Notes: generated by a model from the letters alone, not told the origin. DNA of 64,000 bases from Xylanimicrobium pachnodae JCM 13526 = NBRC 107786 (GCA_001592145.1 BCWJ01000008.1:62001-126000), one strand, 5' to 3'. Counted from the stretch's first letter, positions 9,292-18,745 are shown. Numbers and translations: made by a program.

Positions 9292-10270
9292 AGGTCACCC
9301 ACTTCTTCTGGCCGCGCAGCTGGACCATGGTGACGACGAAGATGATCGCGAACATGACCCAGGCGGCGGCGCTGGACGTGCCCATGCGGTGCGCGACGAA
9401 CGCCTCTTGGTAGATGTAGAAGGAGATCACCGAGGTCGCGTCGCCCGGCCCGCCCCCGGTGGCGAGGTAGATGAGGTCGAACACCTTGAAGCTGCCGATG
9501 ACGCCCATGGTCGTGAGGAAGAACGTGGTCGGGGACACCATGGGGACGGTCACGGAGGCGAAGGTGCGCCACTGGCCGGCGCCGTCGATCATGGCCGCCT
9601 CGTACACCTCGGCCGGGATGGACTTGAGGCCGGCCATGTAGACGACCACGTTGTACCCGATGGTCTGCCACACCTGGAACGCGATGACCGCCGGCATCGC
9701 CCAGTGCGGGTCCACGAACCAGGACGGCGGGTGCGCCACCCCGACGGACTTCAGCAGCTCGTTGATCGGGCCGTAGCTGGGCTGGAGCATGACCTGCCAC
9801 ACGATGACCGAGGCCACCACGGAGGAGACGTACGGGACGAAGATCAGGAACCGGAACAGCTTCGAGCCGTAGACGTGCTTGTCCATGAACGCGGCGAGCG
9901 CCAGGGAGACGGCGATGCCGACGGGTACGGAGACGGCCGTGAACACGACCGTGTTCCACAGCGTGCGCCGGAACACTCCCCCGTCGTGGCCCGAGAGCAG
10001 GTACCCGAAGTTGCTCAGCCCGGTGAACCTCATCGTCGACAGCGGCGCGATCGACTTCCACTCGACCAGGCTCAGGCCGAGGGAGGCGAGCACCGGGAAC
10101 GCGATGAAGACGACGAAGCCCACGAGCGCCGGGGCGAGGAACGCGAGCGCCGGCCAGGTGTCCCGGTGTCGGCGCGGACGGCCTGGGCCAGGGTGCCGCT
10201 GGGGCCCGGGCAACACCCCGGGAACGCCTGCGAGCGCCGCCCGAGGCGCTCCGATCCTCCACCGTGCCAC
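9284..10270 (-). CDS. Carbohydrate ABC transporter permease (MalF type)
   Basis: 328 residues from the GTG at 10270, chosen because GGAG lies seven bases upstream (10278-10281); an ATG at 10354 is in frame but has no ribosome site and adds low-complexity residues. Six helices follow TWPALAFLAPALVGFVVFIA. The EAA loop is VYEAAMIDGAGQWRTFASVT. First gene of the six-gene uptake/fucosidase operon reading left to FucU. The N-terminus upstream of the first helix is Arg/Pro rich. Confidence 0.9.
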   Translation of the reverse strand: MARWRIGAPRAALAGVPGVLPGPQRHPGPGRPRRHRDTWPALAFLAPALVGFVVFIAFPVLASLGLSLVEWKSIAPLSTMRFTGLSNFGYLLSGHDGGVFRRTLWNTVVFTAVSVPVGIAVSLALAAFMDKHVYGSKLFRFLIFVPYVSSVVASVIVWQVMLQPSYGPINELLKSVGVAHPPSWFVDPHWAMPAVIAFQVWQTIGYNVVVYMAGLKSIPAEVYEAAMIDGAGQWRTFASVTVPMVSPTTFFLTTMGVIGSFKVFDLIYLATGGGPGDATSVISFYIYQEAFVAHRMGTSSAAAWVMFAIIFVVTMVQLRGQKKWVTYE

Positions 10271-10604
10271 GCGTGTTCTCCGTCTCCAGCCGCCGACCCT
10301 GGCAGCGCCGGGGAGCACCGTTCGCCGGTGCGTGGCCGGAACGCTAGCGAGCACTCAGCGACACGTCACGCACGCCCTGTTGCGTTCTGTTTCCTGATGT
10401 GCATGGTTCCGAACAGGCCCAGGTGGGCCGCCTTGCGGGGCGCGGTGACCCCGTGTTCTGCGGAAATCCGCGGCCCGCGCGGCGCAGCGGACGGGCCGGC
10501 CCCGTCGGTGGCGACGGGCGGGTGAAGCGCTGGCGGACGGCTTCGCCCGGTGGCGCGGATCGTTCCTGTCATGCTGGCCGCGTGACCAACCTGAGTGCGG
10601 CGCC
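10271..10604. promoter_or_regulatory. Divergent regulatory region between the sugar-uptake operon and its likely regulator
   Basis: 334 bases with no convincing gene. It separates the leftward importer operon from the rightward DeoR/LacI-type gene. It contains a nine-base perfect palindrome GTTCCGAAC (10406-10414), inside wider inverted arms CCTGTT/AACAGG. This is a candidate operator for the adjacent regulator. I could not pick convincing -35/-10 pairs by eye. Confidence 0.4.
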
Positions 10605-11708
10605 GTGAACGAGCCCGGGCAGGACGTGCCCCTCGCTCCGACCCGGCGCGCCCATCTGCTGGAGACCATCGCCCGCGACGGTGAGGTCAAGGTGGTGCGT
10701 GCCAGCCAGACGCTGGGCGTGACCCCGATGACGATCCGCCGAGACCTGACAGCCCTGGAGCAGGAGGGCCTGGTGCACCGGGTGCGCGGCGGTGCCGTGG
10801 CGTCCTGGACGGCAGAGCCGCGCACGGCGGCCCGGGCCAGCGACGACTGGCTCGCCGTCCTGGTGCCGTCGTTCGACTACTACTGGCCGGAGGTGGTGCG
10901 CGGCATCGAGTCGGAGGCGGCGTCGCACGGGTACCGGCTGGTGGTGCGCGGCTCACCGCGCGACACCCCGGACGAGCGGCCCGCCATCGCGCGCCTGATC
11001 CGCATGCCGCAGGTCAAGGGACTGCTGCTGGCCCCGAACACGACGAGCCCGTTCTTCCAGGACACCCTGGTGCGGCTGCGCACGAGCGGGGTGCCGCACG
11101 TGCTCGTCGAGCGCGACGCCGTGCTCCTGCCGCAGCACGAGGCCATCGACTCGGTGACCACGGACCACGCCCTCGGCGCGGTCATGGCCGCCTACCACCT
11201 GGCGGGTCTGGGCCACCGGCGCATCGGGGCGGCGTTCGCGTACCACTCGCCGCACACGGCACGTCTGGCGCTCGGCTGGCGGGCGGCGTGCCGGCAGCTG
11301 GGGCTGCGCGACGACGAGCACTTCGAGACCCGGATCCACGACCACACGAGCCCGGACTTCCAGGCCACGGTGGGCAAGCTGGTCCAGCGCACCTTGGCCG
11401 CGGGTGCCACCGCCCTGTTCGCGCACGCGGACCCGGAGGCCATCGCCATCGTGCAGCACCTCCAGGACCTGGGCATGCGCGTGCCCGGCGACCTGTCCGT
11501 GATCGCGTACGGGGACGAGATCGCGGGGGTGTTCAACCCGTCGATCACGGCGGTGCACCCGCCCCGCTCGGCGGTGGGGGTCAGCGCGGTCCGGCTGCTG
11601 CAGCGGCGCATCGCGGAGCCCACCTTGCCGGTGCACAAGATCGTGCTGAGTCCCCGGCTGAACATCCGGGACTCGACGGGGGCGCTCACGGCGGCGGCAT
11701 CGGCCTGA
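10605..11708 (+). CDS. Transcriptional regulator: DeoR-type HTH fused to a LacI-type sugar sensor
   Basis: 367 residues. Residues about 8-65 form a DeoR-like winged helix (RRAHLLETIARDGEVKVV, then QTLGVTPMTIRRDLTALEQE, then GLVHRVRGGA). From about residue 78 the protein is a periplasmic-binding-fold sensor as in LacI/GalR (WLAVLVPSFDYYWPEVVRGI; IAYGDEIAGVFNPSITAVHP near the end). This combination is common for sugar-locus regulators in actinobacteria. It is divergent from the importer operon, which it probably controls in response to a sugar ligand. GTG start at 10605; its ribosome site is weak. Confidence 0.88.
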   Translation: MNEPGQDVPLAPTRRAHLLETIARDGEVKVVRASQTLGVTPMTIRRDLTALEQEGLVHRVRGGAVASWTAEPRTAARASDDWLAVLVPSFDYYWPEVVRGIESEAASHGYRLVVRGSPRDTPDERPAIARLIRMPQVKGLLLAPNTTSPFFQDTLVRLRTSGVPHVLVERDAVLLPQHEAIDSVTTDHALGAVMAAYHLAGLGHRRIGAAFAYHSPHTARLALGWRAACRQLGLRDDEHFETRIHDHTSPDFQATVGKLVQRTLAAGATALFAHADPEAIAIVQHLQDLGMRVPGDLSVIAYGDEIAGVFNPSITAVHPPRSAVGVSAVRLLQRRIAEPTLPVHKIVLSPRLNIRDSTGALTAAASA

Positions 11709-11760
11709 CCGGGAGGCGTCCTGGGTCAGGTCGCAGCGCGTCCCCTCCTAGACTCGCGGG

Positions 11761-12447
11761 ATGGCTGTGACGGACGAGGCGATCGTCAAGATCAAGCAGA
11801 TGCTCCTGGCGGGTGACCTGCGTCCGGGCGACCGGCTGCCGCCCGAGAAGGAGCTGAGCGAGCGCCTGGGCCTGTCCCGGTCGTCGCTGCGCGAGGCGGT
11901 CAAGGCCCTGGAGGTGATCCGGGTGCTGGACGTGCGCCGCGGGGACGGCACGTACGTCACGAGCCTGGAGCCGCGCCTGCTGCTGGCGGCCATCGGGTTC
12001 GTGACCGACCTGCACCAGGACGGCGCGATCCTGGAGATGTTCGCGGTGCGGCGCATCCTGGAGCCTGCGGCGGCGGCGCTCGCCACGCAGCGCGCCGGTG
12101 CCGCCGACGTCGAACGGCTGCGGGAGCTGGTGTCGCAGACGGCTCCGGACGCGCCCGTGGAGGATCTCATCGAGCACGACGTCGCGTTCCACCGCGCCGT
12201 CGCGGACCTGTCGGGCAACGGCTACCTGAGCGGCATCCTGGAGCAGCTCTCCAGTGCCACGCTGCGCGCCCGCGTGTGGCGCGGGGTCCTGGAGGCGGGG
12301 GCGGTCACGCGGACGCTGGACGAGCATCGCGGCATCGTGGCGGCCATCGCGGCGTCGGACCCGGCGTTGGCGCACGCCCTGGCGACGGCGCACATCGCGG
12401 GCGTGGAGCAGTGGCTGGAGCGCGCCGTCGCGCGTACGCCGAGCTGA
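11761..12447 (+). CDS. GntR-family regulator, FadR subfamily (FCD domain)
   Basis: 228 residues. N-terminal GntR winged helix (LRPGDRLPPEKELSERLGLS, RSSLREAVKALEVI) is followed by an all-helical FCD effector domain with probable metal-binding histidines (EHDVAFHRAV; residues HRGIV further on). FCD regulators usually sense sugar acids or related carboxylates, so a fuconate-pathway intermediate is a reasonable ligand. It lies between the importer side and the catabolic genes of the fucose locus and is convergent with the lactonase gene. Confidence 0.9.
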   Translation: MAVTDEAIVKIKQMLLAGDLRPGDRLPPEKELSERLGLSRSSLREAVKALEVIRVLDVRRGDGTYVTSLEPRLLLAAIGFVTDLHQDGAILEMFAVRRILEPAAAALATQRAGAADVERLRELVSQTAPDAPVEDLIEHDVAFHRAVADLSGNGYLSGILEQLSSATLRARVWRGVLEAGAVTRTLDEHRGIVAAIAASDPALAHALATAHIAGVEQWLERAVARTPS

Positions 12448-12477
12448 CCCGGCGGTGCGGGCGGCCCACCCACCGGG

Positions 12478-13308
12478 TCAGGCCGAGCGCGGCGGGCCCA
12501 GCCGGTACGCGCGGATGGCGGTGCCGGCCAGGACGTCACGCTGCTCGGCGGCGCTCAGCTCACCGATCAGCTCCCGCACGACGGCCCAGTGCGGTGCGTA
12601 CCCGCCGTCCGGCACCGTCATCGGCCAGTCTCCGCCGTACAGGAGCCGCCGGGGGCCGAACGCGTCGAGGGCGACGTCCCACACGGGCCGCAGCGCCCCG
12701 GGGGTGAACGGTTGCCCGGGCCGCTGCAGCCCGGAGACCTTCGCGACCGTGCCGGGCCGCGCCGCGACGGCCCTCACACCCCGCTCCCACGCGGGCATGG
12801 CATCGGTGCCCCGCGGCGGCTTGCCCAGGTGGTCGAGCACCACCGTCAGCCCGGGGACGGCGTCGGCGAGCGCCGCGACGGCGGGCAGGTGCCAGGGCCA
12901 GGCGTCGGGCACGTCGAACGCGAGACCGGCGCGCACGAGCAGGCGCAGGCTGGTGCGCACGGAGGGCAGGTCGAGGAAGTCGAGTCGTGGGTCGTCGTGC
13001 ACCAGGTGGCGTACCCCGCACAGCCGGCGGCCGTAGGCGTCGAGCTGGGCGCGGGCCACGTCCGGGGCGTCGAGCCGCACCCAGCCGACCACCCCGGCCA
13101 CGATCGGGTCGGTGGCCGCGGCCAGCATGGCGCGGGTGTCCGCCTCGGAGTCCTCCGCCTGGACCAGCACGGCGGAGTCGACGCCGCCCGCCCGCAGCAC
13201 GGGGCGCGCGTCGTCCAGGGTGAAGGTCCGGTCGAGCGGCCCGGGCGGGATCCAGGCGTATGCGCCGTTCCGGCGGTCCCACAGGTGCAGGTGCCCGTCG
13301 ATGATCAT
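12478..13308 (-). CDS. Amidohydrolase-family lactonase, probably L-fuconolactonase
   Basis: Opens L-fucono-lactone to L-fuconate after fucose oxidation. 276 residues of the COG3618 amidohydrolase type. Metal-ligand-like residues are visible: HLHLWD (His6 and His8 region), GVRHLVHDDPRLDF, VLDHLGKPP, and YGGDWPM near the C-terminus. The ATG at 13308 overlaps the stop of the aldo/keto reductase by ATGA. Third gene of the leftward catabolic operon fucD-AKR-lactonase. Confidence 0.87.
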   Translation of the reverse strand: MIIDGHLHLWDRRNGAYAWIPPGPLDRTFTLDDARPVLRAGGVDSAVLVQAEDSEADTRAMLAAATDPIVAGVVGWVRLDAPDVARAQLDAYGRRLCGVRHLVHDDPRLDFLDLPSVRTSLRLLVRAGLAFDVPDAWPWHLPAVAALADAVPGLTVVLDHLGKPPRGTDAMPAWERGVRAVAARPGTVAKVSGLQRPGQPFTPGALRPVWDVALDAFGPRRLLYGGDWPMTVPDGGYAPHWAVVRELIGELSAAEQRDVLAGTAIRAYRLGPPRSA

Positions 13309-14279
13309 GGGGCCAGCAGCCCGGCCCCCACCAGGTCCGCCCACAGTGCGTCGGGGACGTGCGCGGCCATCCGGTCGGCGTTCTGCCGCACCTGGTCGGG
13401 GCGCCCGCCGCCGACGACGACGGACGCGACCAGGGGGTTGCGCAGCGGGTAGTGCAGCGCGGCCGTGGGCAGGTCGACGCCGTGCTGCGCGCACAGGGCC
13501 GCGATGCGGCGCACGCGGGTCAGCAGGAGGGGCGGGGTGCGGCCGTAGTCGTAGCGGACGGAGTCGGCCGGGTCGTTGCGTGCGGTCAGACCGGAGTTGA
13601 ACACGGCGGCGGCTACCACGCGCACTCCGTTCTCCCGGCAGGCGGGCAGCACGGACACCACGGCCGACGTGTCGGCGAGCGTGTATCGTCCGGCGACCAT
13701 GAGCAGGTCCACCAGGCCGGACCGGGCCGCGCGGGCCAGGGTCGCGGTGACCATCGACCCGACGCCGACGGCCCGGACCAGGCCGTCGTCGCGCAGGGCG
13801 GCGACGGCGGGGAGACCTTCGCGCAGGCCCCGGTCCAGGTCGAACCGTTCGGGGTCGTGCAGGTAGGCGATGTCGACGGCGTCGAGACCCATCCGCTCCA
13901 GGGACTCCTCCAGGCTGCGCCGCACGCCCGCGGAGGTCACGTCCCAGACCCTGCGCCGGGTGGCCGGCACGGCGAACCCGGCGGCCAGGTCGAGCTTGCC
14001 GGTGCCCCGGCGGTTGGGGACCAGCAGCCGTCCCACCTTGGTGGAGACGACGTACTCGGAGCGGGGCTTGGTGCGCAGGAACTCGCCCAGCCGCCGTTCC
14101 GAGAGGCCCAGGCCGTAGTGCGGCGCGGTGTCGAAGTACCGCACCCCCGCGTCCCAGGCCGCCTCGAGCGCGGCGTGGGCGTCGTCGTCGCTCATCGCCC
14201 GGTACAGGTTGCCGACGTTCGCGGCGCCGTACCCGAGCCGGCCGAGGGCCAGCTCTTCGACCACCGCGCGCTCAGTCAT
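13305..14279 (-). CDS. Aldo/keto reductase, probably L-fucose dehydrogenase
   Basis: 324 residues. Catalytic tetrad typical of AKRs: Asp in YFDTAPHYG with its Tyr, Lys in VVSTKVGR, His in [10 protein letters not shown]. It is similar in layout to the D-threo-aldose (L-fucose) dehydrogenase branch, with [11 protein letters not shown] after the lysine and [16 protein letters not shown] near the end. It would oxidise L-fucose C1 with NAD(P)+, giving the lactone for the next gene. It overlaps fucD upstream (8 bases) and the lactonase downstream (ATGA). Confidence 0.87.
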   Translation of the reverse strand: MTERAVVEELALGRLGYGAANVGNLYRAMSDDDAHAALEAAWDAGVRYFDTAPHYGLGLSERRLGEFLRTKPRSEYVVSTKVGRLLVPNRRGTGKLDLAAGFAVPATRRRVWDVTSAGVRRSLEESLERMGLDAVDIAYLHDPERFDLDRGLREGLPAVAALRDDGLVRAVGVGSMVTATLARAARSGLVDLLMVAGRYTLADTSAVVSVLPACRENGVRVVAAAVFNSGLTARNDPADSVRYDYGRTPPLLLTRVRRIAALCAQHGVDLPTAALHYPLRNPLVASVVVGGGRPDQVRQNADRMAAHVPDALWADLVGAGLLAP

Positions 14280-15555
14280 GGTGGTACCGGTGGGCGGCGA
14301 GGGAGTCGGCGAGCATCTGGGCGCCGCTGCCCGGCGCGGTCGGAGCCACATAGCGTCCGCGGCGCACGACGGCCGGGGTCACGAAGTGTTCGTGCAGGTG
14401 GTCGACGTACTCGATGACGCGGTCCGCCAGGGTGCCCGAGACGGCCACGAAGTCGAACATCGCCAGGTGCTGGACGGTCTCGCACAGCCCGACCCCGCCG
14501 GCGTGGGGGCACACGCGCACGCCGAACTTGGCGGCCAGCAGCAGGTTCGCGACGTTCTCGTTGACCCCGGCCACGCGGCAGGCGTCGATCTGGAGCACCT
14601 CGATGGCCCGCACCTGGAGGAGCTGCTTGACCATGACCCGGTTGGCGGCATGCTCGCCGGCGGCCACCGGGATGGGCCGCACGCCGCGGGCGATGGTCGC
14701 GTGCCCGATCACGTCGTCGGGGCTCGTGGGTTCCTCGATCCACGCGATCGAGGAGGGCGCCAGCGCCCGCACCCAGTCGATGGCCTCGGCCACGCCCCAG
14801 CGCTGGTTCGCGTCGATGGCGATCGCGACGTCCTCGCCCACGGCCTCGCGGGCCAGGGCGACGCGCCGCACGTCGTCGCACAGGTTCGCACCCACCTTGA
14901 GCTTGATCTGGGTGTACCCGTCGGCCACCGCTTCGCGGCACAGCCGCACCAGCTTCGCGTCGTCGTACCCGAGCCAGCCGGGGGTGGTGGTGTAGGCGGG
15001 GTAGCCGGCCCGCAGCAGCTCGGCCGCGCGCTCCTCGCGCCCGGGCACGGCCTTCTCGAGCAGCTCGAGGGCCTCGGACGGCGTGAGCACGTCGGTGAGG
15101 TACCGGAAGTCCACGAGCGAGACGATCTCGGCGGGGCTCATGGCGGCGAGCACCTGCCACAAGGGGCGGCCCTCACGCTTGGCGCGCAGGTCCCACAGCG
15201 CGTTGACGACGGCGCCGATCGCCATGTGCGCGATGCCCTTCTCGGGGCCGAGCCAGCGCACCTGGGAGTCGTGCACGAGCTCGCGCCACAGCCCGCCCAG
15301 GTCGGCCAGCGTGGCCTCCACGTCGCGACCCACCACATGGTCGCGCAGCAGGTCGATGGCGGCGACCTGGACGTCGTTGCCGCGCCCGATGGTGAACACG
15401 AACCCGTGGCCGACGTGCCCGTCTGCGGCGTCGGTGCCCACCCGCAGGTAGGCCGCCGAGTAGTCCGGGTCGGGGTTCATCGCATCGGACCCGTCGAGGT
15501 GCTGCGACGTCGGGAACCGGACGTCATCGGTGATGAACGAGGTGAAACGAGGCAC
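14272..15555 (-). CDS. fucD: L-fuconate dehydratase (enolase superfamily)
   Basis: Dehydrates L-fuconate to 2-keto-3-deoxy-L-fuconate. 427 residues from the GTG at 15555, which has GAGGAG just upstream. With this start the residues fall at Lys218/Lys220 (QIKLKVG), Asp248 (AIDANQRW), Glu274 (WIEEPT), Glu301 (AAGEH) and His351 (CPHAGGVGL). As far as I recall this is the same numbering as the characterised Xanthomonas campestris enzyme, and this supports both the start and the function. First gene of the leftward catabolic operon; its promoter carries a likely operator. Confidence 0.95.
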   Translation of the reverse strand: MPRFTSFITDDVRFPTSQHLDGSDAMNPDPDYSAAYLRVGTDAADGHVGHGFVFTIGRGNDVQVAAIDLLRDHVVGRDVEATLADLGGLWRELVHDSQVRWLGPEKGIAHMAIGAVVNALWDLRAKREGRPLWQVLAAMSPAEIVSLVDFRYLTDVLTPSEALELLEKAVPGREERAAELLRAGYPAYTTTPGWLGYDDAKLVRLCREAVADGYTQIKLKVGANLCDDVRRVALAREAVGEDVAIAIDANQRWGVAEAIDWVRALAPSSIAWIEEPTSPDDVIGHATIARGVRPIPVAAGEHAANRVMVKQLLQVRAIEVLQIDACRVAGVNENVANLLLAAKFGVRVCPHAGGVGLCETVQHLAMFDFVAVSGTLADRVIEYVDHLHEHFVTPAVVRRGRYVAPTAPGSGAQMLADSLAAHRYHHD

Positions 15556-15608
15556 GGCGCTCCTCGTGGGCTGGGATGGTGCGGCCACAGGTCCGTGACG
15601 CGCGGCAC

Positions 15609-15672
15609 ACGGTAAACATCGGATGTCTGACCTGTCAACGCCCTGACATGGCGCGATTCCAGGGCGTATCTT
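15609..15672. promoter_or_regulatory. Divergent fucD / FAH-hydrolase promoters with palindromic operator
   Basis: Leftward: TTGACA as -35 (15638-15633 on the minus strand), an 18-base spacer, and TACCGT as -10 (15614-15609). Rightward: CTGACA (15643-15648), 18 bases, TATCTT (15667-15672). A perfect palindrome ACATCGGATGT (15616-15626) lies inside the leftward spacer, and further GACAT/GATGTC half-sites occur at 15645-15649 and 15679-15684. A repressor bound here would block both operons; the FCD GntR regulator at 11761 is the obvious candidate. Confidence 0.6.
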
Positions 15673-15727
15673 CTCCCGGACATCACACCAATGACCCCGC
15701 CGGGAACCCGGCGAGGACGGGAGCACC

Positions 15728-16645
15728 ATGCGTTTCGCACGCCTCGGACCCCTCGGGACGGAGCGCCCCGCGCTCGTGACCGACGGCGCCGTGTTCGACC
15801 TGTCGACCCTGACCGCCGACGTGGACGGCGCCTTCCTCGCCGGCGGAGGGCCCGCCCGGGCAGCCGCCGCGCTGGCCGCCGGGACCCTGCCGGAGCTCGA
15901 CCCCACGGGGCTGCGCGTCGGCGCCCCGATCGCCCGCCCCGGGGCCGTGATCTGCGTCGGGATGAACTACGCCGCGCACGCCGCGGAGTCCGGGTCCGCC
16001 CCACCCGACGTCCCCGTCGTCTTCCTCAAGACCCCCAACACGGTGGCCGGGCCCTACGACCCCGTGGTCGTCCCGCGCGGCAGCGTGCGCACCGACTGGG
16101 AGGTCGAGCTCGGCGTCGTGATCGGCGCGCGCGCCGCCTACCTGGACTCGCCCGAGCAGTCGCTCGCGCACGTCGCCGGGTTCGTCCTCGCCAACGACGT
16201 CTCCGAACGCACCTTCCAGCTCGACGAGTCCGGCGGCCAGTGGTCCAAGGGCAAGTGTTCACCCGGGTTCACTCCTGTTGGCCCGTGGCTCGTCACGCCC
16301 GACGAGGTGGACCACACCGCACTGCGGCTGCGCAGCTGGGTGGGCGGCGAGCCACGCCAGGACTCGACGTCGGCGGACATGATCTTCCCCGTCGCGCACC
16401 TGATTCATCACCTCTCGCAGTACCTCACCCTCGAACCGGGCGACCTGCTGCTGACCGGCACCCCGCAGGGGGTCGCCCTCAGCGGCCGGTTCCCGTACCT
16501 GCGGCCCGGCGACGTCGTCGAGCTGGAGATCGACGGGCTGGGGCGCCAGCGCCAGGACCTCCTCGCCTGGACGCCCGAGCGGGCAGCCGACCGCGCAGCC
16601 GACCGGGCAGCCAGCCGGGCGCCCGAGCCGGAGGTCGTCCGATGA
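15728..16645 (+). CDS. FAH-family hydrolase, probably 2,4-diketo-3-deoxy-L-fuconate hydrolase
   Basis: 305 residues of the fumarylacetoacetase fold. Signatures: [30 protein letters not shown], metal-binding [37 protein letters not shown], and LLTGTPQGV. In the non-phosphorylative fucose route this family cleaves the diketo acid to pyruvate and L-lactate. The C-terminus carries a low-complexity tail from a 12-base repeat ([13 protein letters not shown]). Its stop overlaps the ATG of the SDR gene (ATGA), so the two final steps are coupled. Confidence 0.88.
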   Translation: MRFARLGPLGTERPALVTDGAVFDLSTLTADVDGAFLAGGGPARAAAALAAGTLPELDPTGLRVGAPIARPGAVICVGMNYAAHAAESGSAPPDVPVVFLKTPNTVAGPYDPVVVPRGSVRTDWEVELGVVIGARAAYLDSPEQSLAHVAGFVLANDVSERTFQLDESGGQWSKGKCSPGFTPVGPWLVTPDEVDHTALRLRSWVGGEPRQDSTSADMIFPVAHLIHHLSQYLTLEPGDLLLTGTPQGVALSGRFPYLRPGDVVELEIDGLGRQRQDLLAWTPERAADRAADRAASRAPEPEVVR

Positions 16646-17424
16646 CCGACACCGCGCTGCCCCGCCGCCGGGCGGCCCGTGGCCCGTTCGCCGGGCTGGC
16701 CGCGATCGTCACGGGCGGCTCCAGCGGCATCGGCTACGCCATCGCCACCACGCTCCGGACGCGTGGCGCCCAGGTCGCCGTGCTCGACCTCGACCCCGCG
16801 GCGGCACCCCCGGGCACGCTCGCCCTACCCGTCGACGTCGCCGACGACGCCTCCGTGCGCGCCGCGGTCGCCGCCGCCGTGGACGGGCTCGGACGCATCG
16901 ACATCCTGGTCAACAACGCCGGGATCGGCGCGCAGGGCACCGTCGCGGACAACGACGACGACACCTGGCGGCGCGTGCTGGACCTCAACGTGCTGGGCGT
17001 CGTGAGGACCACCCGGGCGGCGCTGCCCCACCTGCGCCGCTCCCCCGCGGCCGCGATCGTCAACCTGGGCTCCATCGCCGCGACCGCCGGGCTGCCGCAG
17101 CGCGCCCTGTACTCCGCGAGCAAGGGCGCCGTCCTGGCCCTGACGCGCGCGATGGCCGCCGACCACCTGGCCGACGGCATCCGCGTCAACTGCGTCAACC
17201 CGGGCACCGTCGACACCCCGTGGGTGGCCCGCCTGCTCGCCCAGGCCGACGACGCCGACGCCGAGCGCGCCGCCCTCGAAGCCCGCCAGCCGCACGGCCG
17301 CCTCGTCACCGCCGCGGAGGTCGCCGACGCCGTCGCCTACCTGGCCGGGCCGAACGCCGGCTCCACGACCGGCATCGCCCTCGCCGTGGACGGAGGGATG
17401 CAGAACCTGCGCCCGCGCCGCTGA
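16642..17424 (+). CDS. Short-chain dehydrogenase, probably 2-keto-3-deoxy-L-fuconate dehydrogenase
   Basis: 260 residues, classical SDR. NAD(P)-binding TGGSSGIGYA near residue 23, NNAG near residue 91, and catalytic Ser/Tyr/Lys in LGSIAATAGLP and YSASKGA. C-terminal CVNPGTVDTPW and DGGM motifs are standard. It oxidises the C4 hydroxyl of 2-keto-3-deoxy-L-fuconate, making the substrate for the co-translated FAH hydrolase. Specificity is assigned from context; the fold alone does not prove it. Confidence 0.87.
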   Translation: MTDTALPRRRAARGPFAGLAAIVTGGSSGIGYAIATTLRTRGAQVAVLDLDPAAAPPGTLALPVDVADDASVRAAVAAAVDGLGRIDILVNNAGIGAQGTVADNDDDTWRRVLDLNVLGVVRTTRAALPHLRRSPAAAIVNLGSIAATAGLPQRALYSASKGAVLALTRAMAADHLADGIRVNCVNPGTVDTPWVARLLAQADDADAERAALEARQPHGRLVTAAEVADAVAYLAGPNAGSTTGIALAVDGGMQNLRPRR

Positions 17425-17469
17425 GCTGCGTGACCAAGCACCGCGCCGCCGGCCTCCTATGCTCGGTCG

Positions 17470-18297
17470 GTGTCCCGTAGCCTCATCCGCCTGACCGACT
17501 GGTCCGCCGACGACGTCGCCCACGTGTTCGCGCTCGCAGGCGCGTACCGCGCAGGCACCGGACCCACCACGGACGGCTGTGCGGTCCTGTTCTTCCCCGC
17601 CACCAGCCTGCGCACCCGCGTCACGTTCGAGCGCGGGGCGCACCTCATGGGCCTCCAGCCGGTGCTGTTCCCACCCGAGACGCTCGACAAGCCCGAGGCG
17701 CCGGGCGACGTCGTCGGCTACCTCGCGAACTGGGCCGACGTCGTCGTCGTGCGCCACCGCGACGTCGCGGTGCTGGACCGCCTCGCCGACGCCGGGACGC
17801 TCCCGGTCGTCAACGCGATGACGGACGCGAACCACCCCTGCGAGGTGCTGGCTGACGTCTACGCGCTCGCGCAGGCCCGCGACGTGCGCTCGCTGCGGTT
17901 CGTGTTCGTGGGCGCGGACGGGAACATCGCGCGCGCCTGGGCCGAGGCCGCAACCGTTCTGGGCCTCGACCTGGTCCAGTGCTGCCCGGCAGCCCTGGCC
18001 ACACCCGGGACGCCGTGGACCGACGACCTGGACGCCGCGATCCGCGACGCCGACGTGGTGCTCACCGACGGCGCCGGGCCGAACGCCGTGGCGCTCGCCC
18101 CCTACCAGGTCACGGCCGACCTCATGTCCCGGGCACGGCCGGGGGCCGTGCTCGCCCCGTGCCCGCCGTTCACGCGCGGCGCCGAGGTCTCGGCCGACGC
18201 CGTCGCGCCCGGCGGGCCGTTCGCCGGCTACGGGTTCAAGCGGGCGCTCCTGCCCGTGCAGCAGGGCGTGCTGGCGGCGTGCCTGGGCCTCGGGTGA
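17470..18297 (+). CDS. OTCase-like carbamoyltransferase of unknown acceptor
   Basis: 275 residues, shorter than ornithine carbamoyltransferases (about 310-330). The carbamoyl-phosphate site is seen as SLRTR (46-50; usually STRTR) and HPCEVLAD (122-129; usually HPCQ.LAD). The DxxxSMG motif that binds ornithine is missing: the region reads TDGAGPN around Asp200. The HCLP loop is replaced by APCPPFTRG (Cys231). It follows the fucose SDR by 45 bases on the same strand. It probably transfers carbamoyl to an acceptor other than ornithine; which one is unknown. Confidence 0.78.
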   Translation: MSRSLIRLTDWSADDVAHVFALAGAYRAGTGPTTDGCAVLFFPATSLRTRVTFERGAHLMGLQPVLFPPETLDKPEAPGDVVGYLANWADVVVVRHRDVAVLDRLADAGTLPVVNAMTDANHPCEVLADVYALAQARDVRSLRFVFVGADGNIARAWAEAATVLGLDLVQCCPAALATPGTPWTDDLDAAIRDADVVLTDGAGPNAVALAPYQVTADLMSRARPGAVLAPCPPFTRGAEVSADAVAPGGPFAGYGFKRALLPVQQGVLAACLGLG

Positions 18298-18300
18298 CTC

Positions 18301-18702
18301 TCAGAAGTAGCCGTTGTCGTTGATGGGCGGGTAGATCAGGTCCGGGATGTGCTGGACCACGTCCCAGTGCTCCACGATCCGGCCGTCCTCGACCCGGAAC
18401 ACGTCGAAGATCGTGCGGCCCGTCTCGCCCGGGACGCGGCGCGAGTGGACGTGCAGCGCCACCCTGTCGCCCTCGGCGATGACCTGCTTGATCTCGTTGC
18501 GGCCGTCGGGGAAGTGGTCGCGCAGGAACGTGACGAACCGGCGGAACCCCTCGGGGCCGTCGGCCACCCACGGGTTGTGCTGGATGTACGTGTCGCCGAC
18601 GTACGCCATCGCACCCTCGACGTCCCGGGCGTTGTAACGCTCGTAGAAGGCGAGGACGACGTCTTTCGAGTCCTGGGTCGTGCTGGTCATCGTGCTGGTC
18701 AT
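18301..18702 (-). CDS. SnoaL-like / NTF2-fold protein
   Basis: 133 residues. LAFYERYNARDVEGAMAYVG, then DGPEGFRRFVTFLRDHFPDG and GETGRTIFDVFRVEDGRIVE are typical of the SnoaL-like polyketide cyclase/ester-cyclase branch of the NTF2 fold. The His/Asp pattern (EHWDVVQ) is kept. The N-terminus MTSTMTSTT contains two possible starts four codons apart. Convergent with the carbamoyltransferase gene and separated by three bases from its stop. Substrate unknown. Confidence 0.75.
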   Translation of the reverse strand: MTSTMTSTTQDSKDVVLAFYERYNARDVEGAMAYVGDTYIQHNPWVADGPEGFRRFVTFLRDHFPDGRNEIKQVIAEGDRVALHVHSRRVPGETGRTIFDVFRVEDGRIVEHWDVVQHIPDLIYPPINDNGYF

Positions 18703-18745
18703 CGTGCTGCTCCCTTGCAGTACCGGTGGGTTCCCGGCGGGAGCG

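Noticed and set aside
10399-10608. Small plus-strand gene upstream of the DeoR/LacI regulator
   Set aside because: Arg/Gly-rich translation, no ribosome site, lies in the divergent regulatory region.
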